From assembly GCA_041862375.1 (NCBI GenBank), contig JBGVTE010000115.1:1-6392 (forward strand): DNA of 6,392 bases, read 5' to 3'. Position 1 is the stretch's first letter; the number at the start of each line of letters is the position of its first letter. Source of the stretch: WVZL01 sp041862375. Lineage in GTDB: Bacteria > Acidobacteriota > Aminicenantia > Aminicenantales > Aminicenantaceae. The position numbers were made by a program, and so were the translations under genes. A model generated the notes under the pieces. It did no database searches. It was not told the origin of the DNA and saw only the letters and a program-made list of their open reading frames with translations. Of this stretch, positions 6,322-6,392 are shown in pieces.

Positions 6322-6392
6322 GGTGAGCGTAGCTCAACTGGTTAGAGCACTGGACTGTGGATCCAGAGGTTGGGGGTTCGAGACCCCTCGCT
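6322..6392 (+). tRNA. tRNA-His(GUG), 3' end beyond the window
   Basis: The cloverleaf can be drawn directly. The acceptor 5' strand GTGAGCG (6323-6329) is preceded by an encoded G at 6322, the G-1 position that marks histidine tRNAs. T8 and A9 follow, then the D stem GCTC/GAGC and the anticodon stem CTGGA/TCCAG, whose loop CTGTGGA contains anticodon GTG. The T arm is GGGGG-TTCGAGA-CCCCT (6372-6388). Only CGCT of the 3' acceptor strand (6389-6392) is inside the window; the expected CAC plus discriminator and CCA are missing because the sequence ends, not because the gene is broken. Confidence 0.96.

Noticed and set aside
1..6392. A previously undescribed biological system
   Set aside because: All full-length genes belong to well-known housekeeping families; no unexplained ORF, toxin-antitoxin pair, retron, riboswitch or structured RNA beyond the tRNA could be supported.

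Overview
This is a bacterial window, AT-rich by eye. It holds one compact plus-strand cluster of conserved housekeeping genes, with the edge of a mobile element on the left and a tRNA gene cut by the right edge. No genes are supported on the minus strand. I cannot name the taxon. The order phoH - pgpH (7TM-HD phosphodiesterase) - ybeY - corC-like CBS protein - era blends two known layouts: the ybeZ-ybeY-ybeX (phoH-ybeY-corC) operon of Proteobacteria and the yqfF(pgpH)-ybeY-...-era run of Firmicutes. That mix, together with weak Shine-Dalgarno signals, would suit an uncultured or deep-branching anaerobic lineage, but this is only an inference.

Layout. Positions 2-82 encode the last 26 residues of a protein that resembles the end of a DDE-type transposase. 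It runs into two 19-bp direct repeats (78-96 and 102-120) ending in CA at 122, which together look like the right end of an insertion sequence. About 20 bp further on is a good sigma70-type promoter (141-171). It is followed by a possible 9-codon leader ORF (180-209) and phoH (211-1167). pgpH (1164-3560) overlaps phoH by 4 nt, ybeY (3505-3921) overlaps pgpH by 56 nt, and the corC-like gene (3923-5143) starts 1 nt after ybeY stops. After a 105-nt gap comes era (5249-6178), the only gene here with a clear Shine-Dalgarno sequence. A 143-nt spacer with a possible weak terminator and a possible promoter leads to tRNA-His(GUG), from 6322 to beyond the window.

How the genes fit together. PhoH/YbeZ, YbeY and Era are linked in well-studied bacteria to rRNA maturation and small-subunit assembly, and CorC/YbeX has also been tied to ribosome metabolism. 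PgpH proteins degrade cyclic di-AMP, so the operon may join second-messenger turnover to ribosome biogenesis. The overlaps suggest one transcript with translational coupling from phoH through the corC-like gene, while era is translated from its own site.

I found no new defence, toxin, CRISPR or secretion system. The points worth a second look are the insertion-sequence end beside the operon promoter, the near-leaderless mini-ORF in front of phoH, the long pgpH/ybeY overlap, and the degenerate membrane domain of the CorC-like protein.
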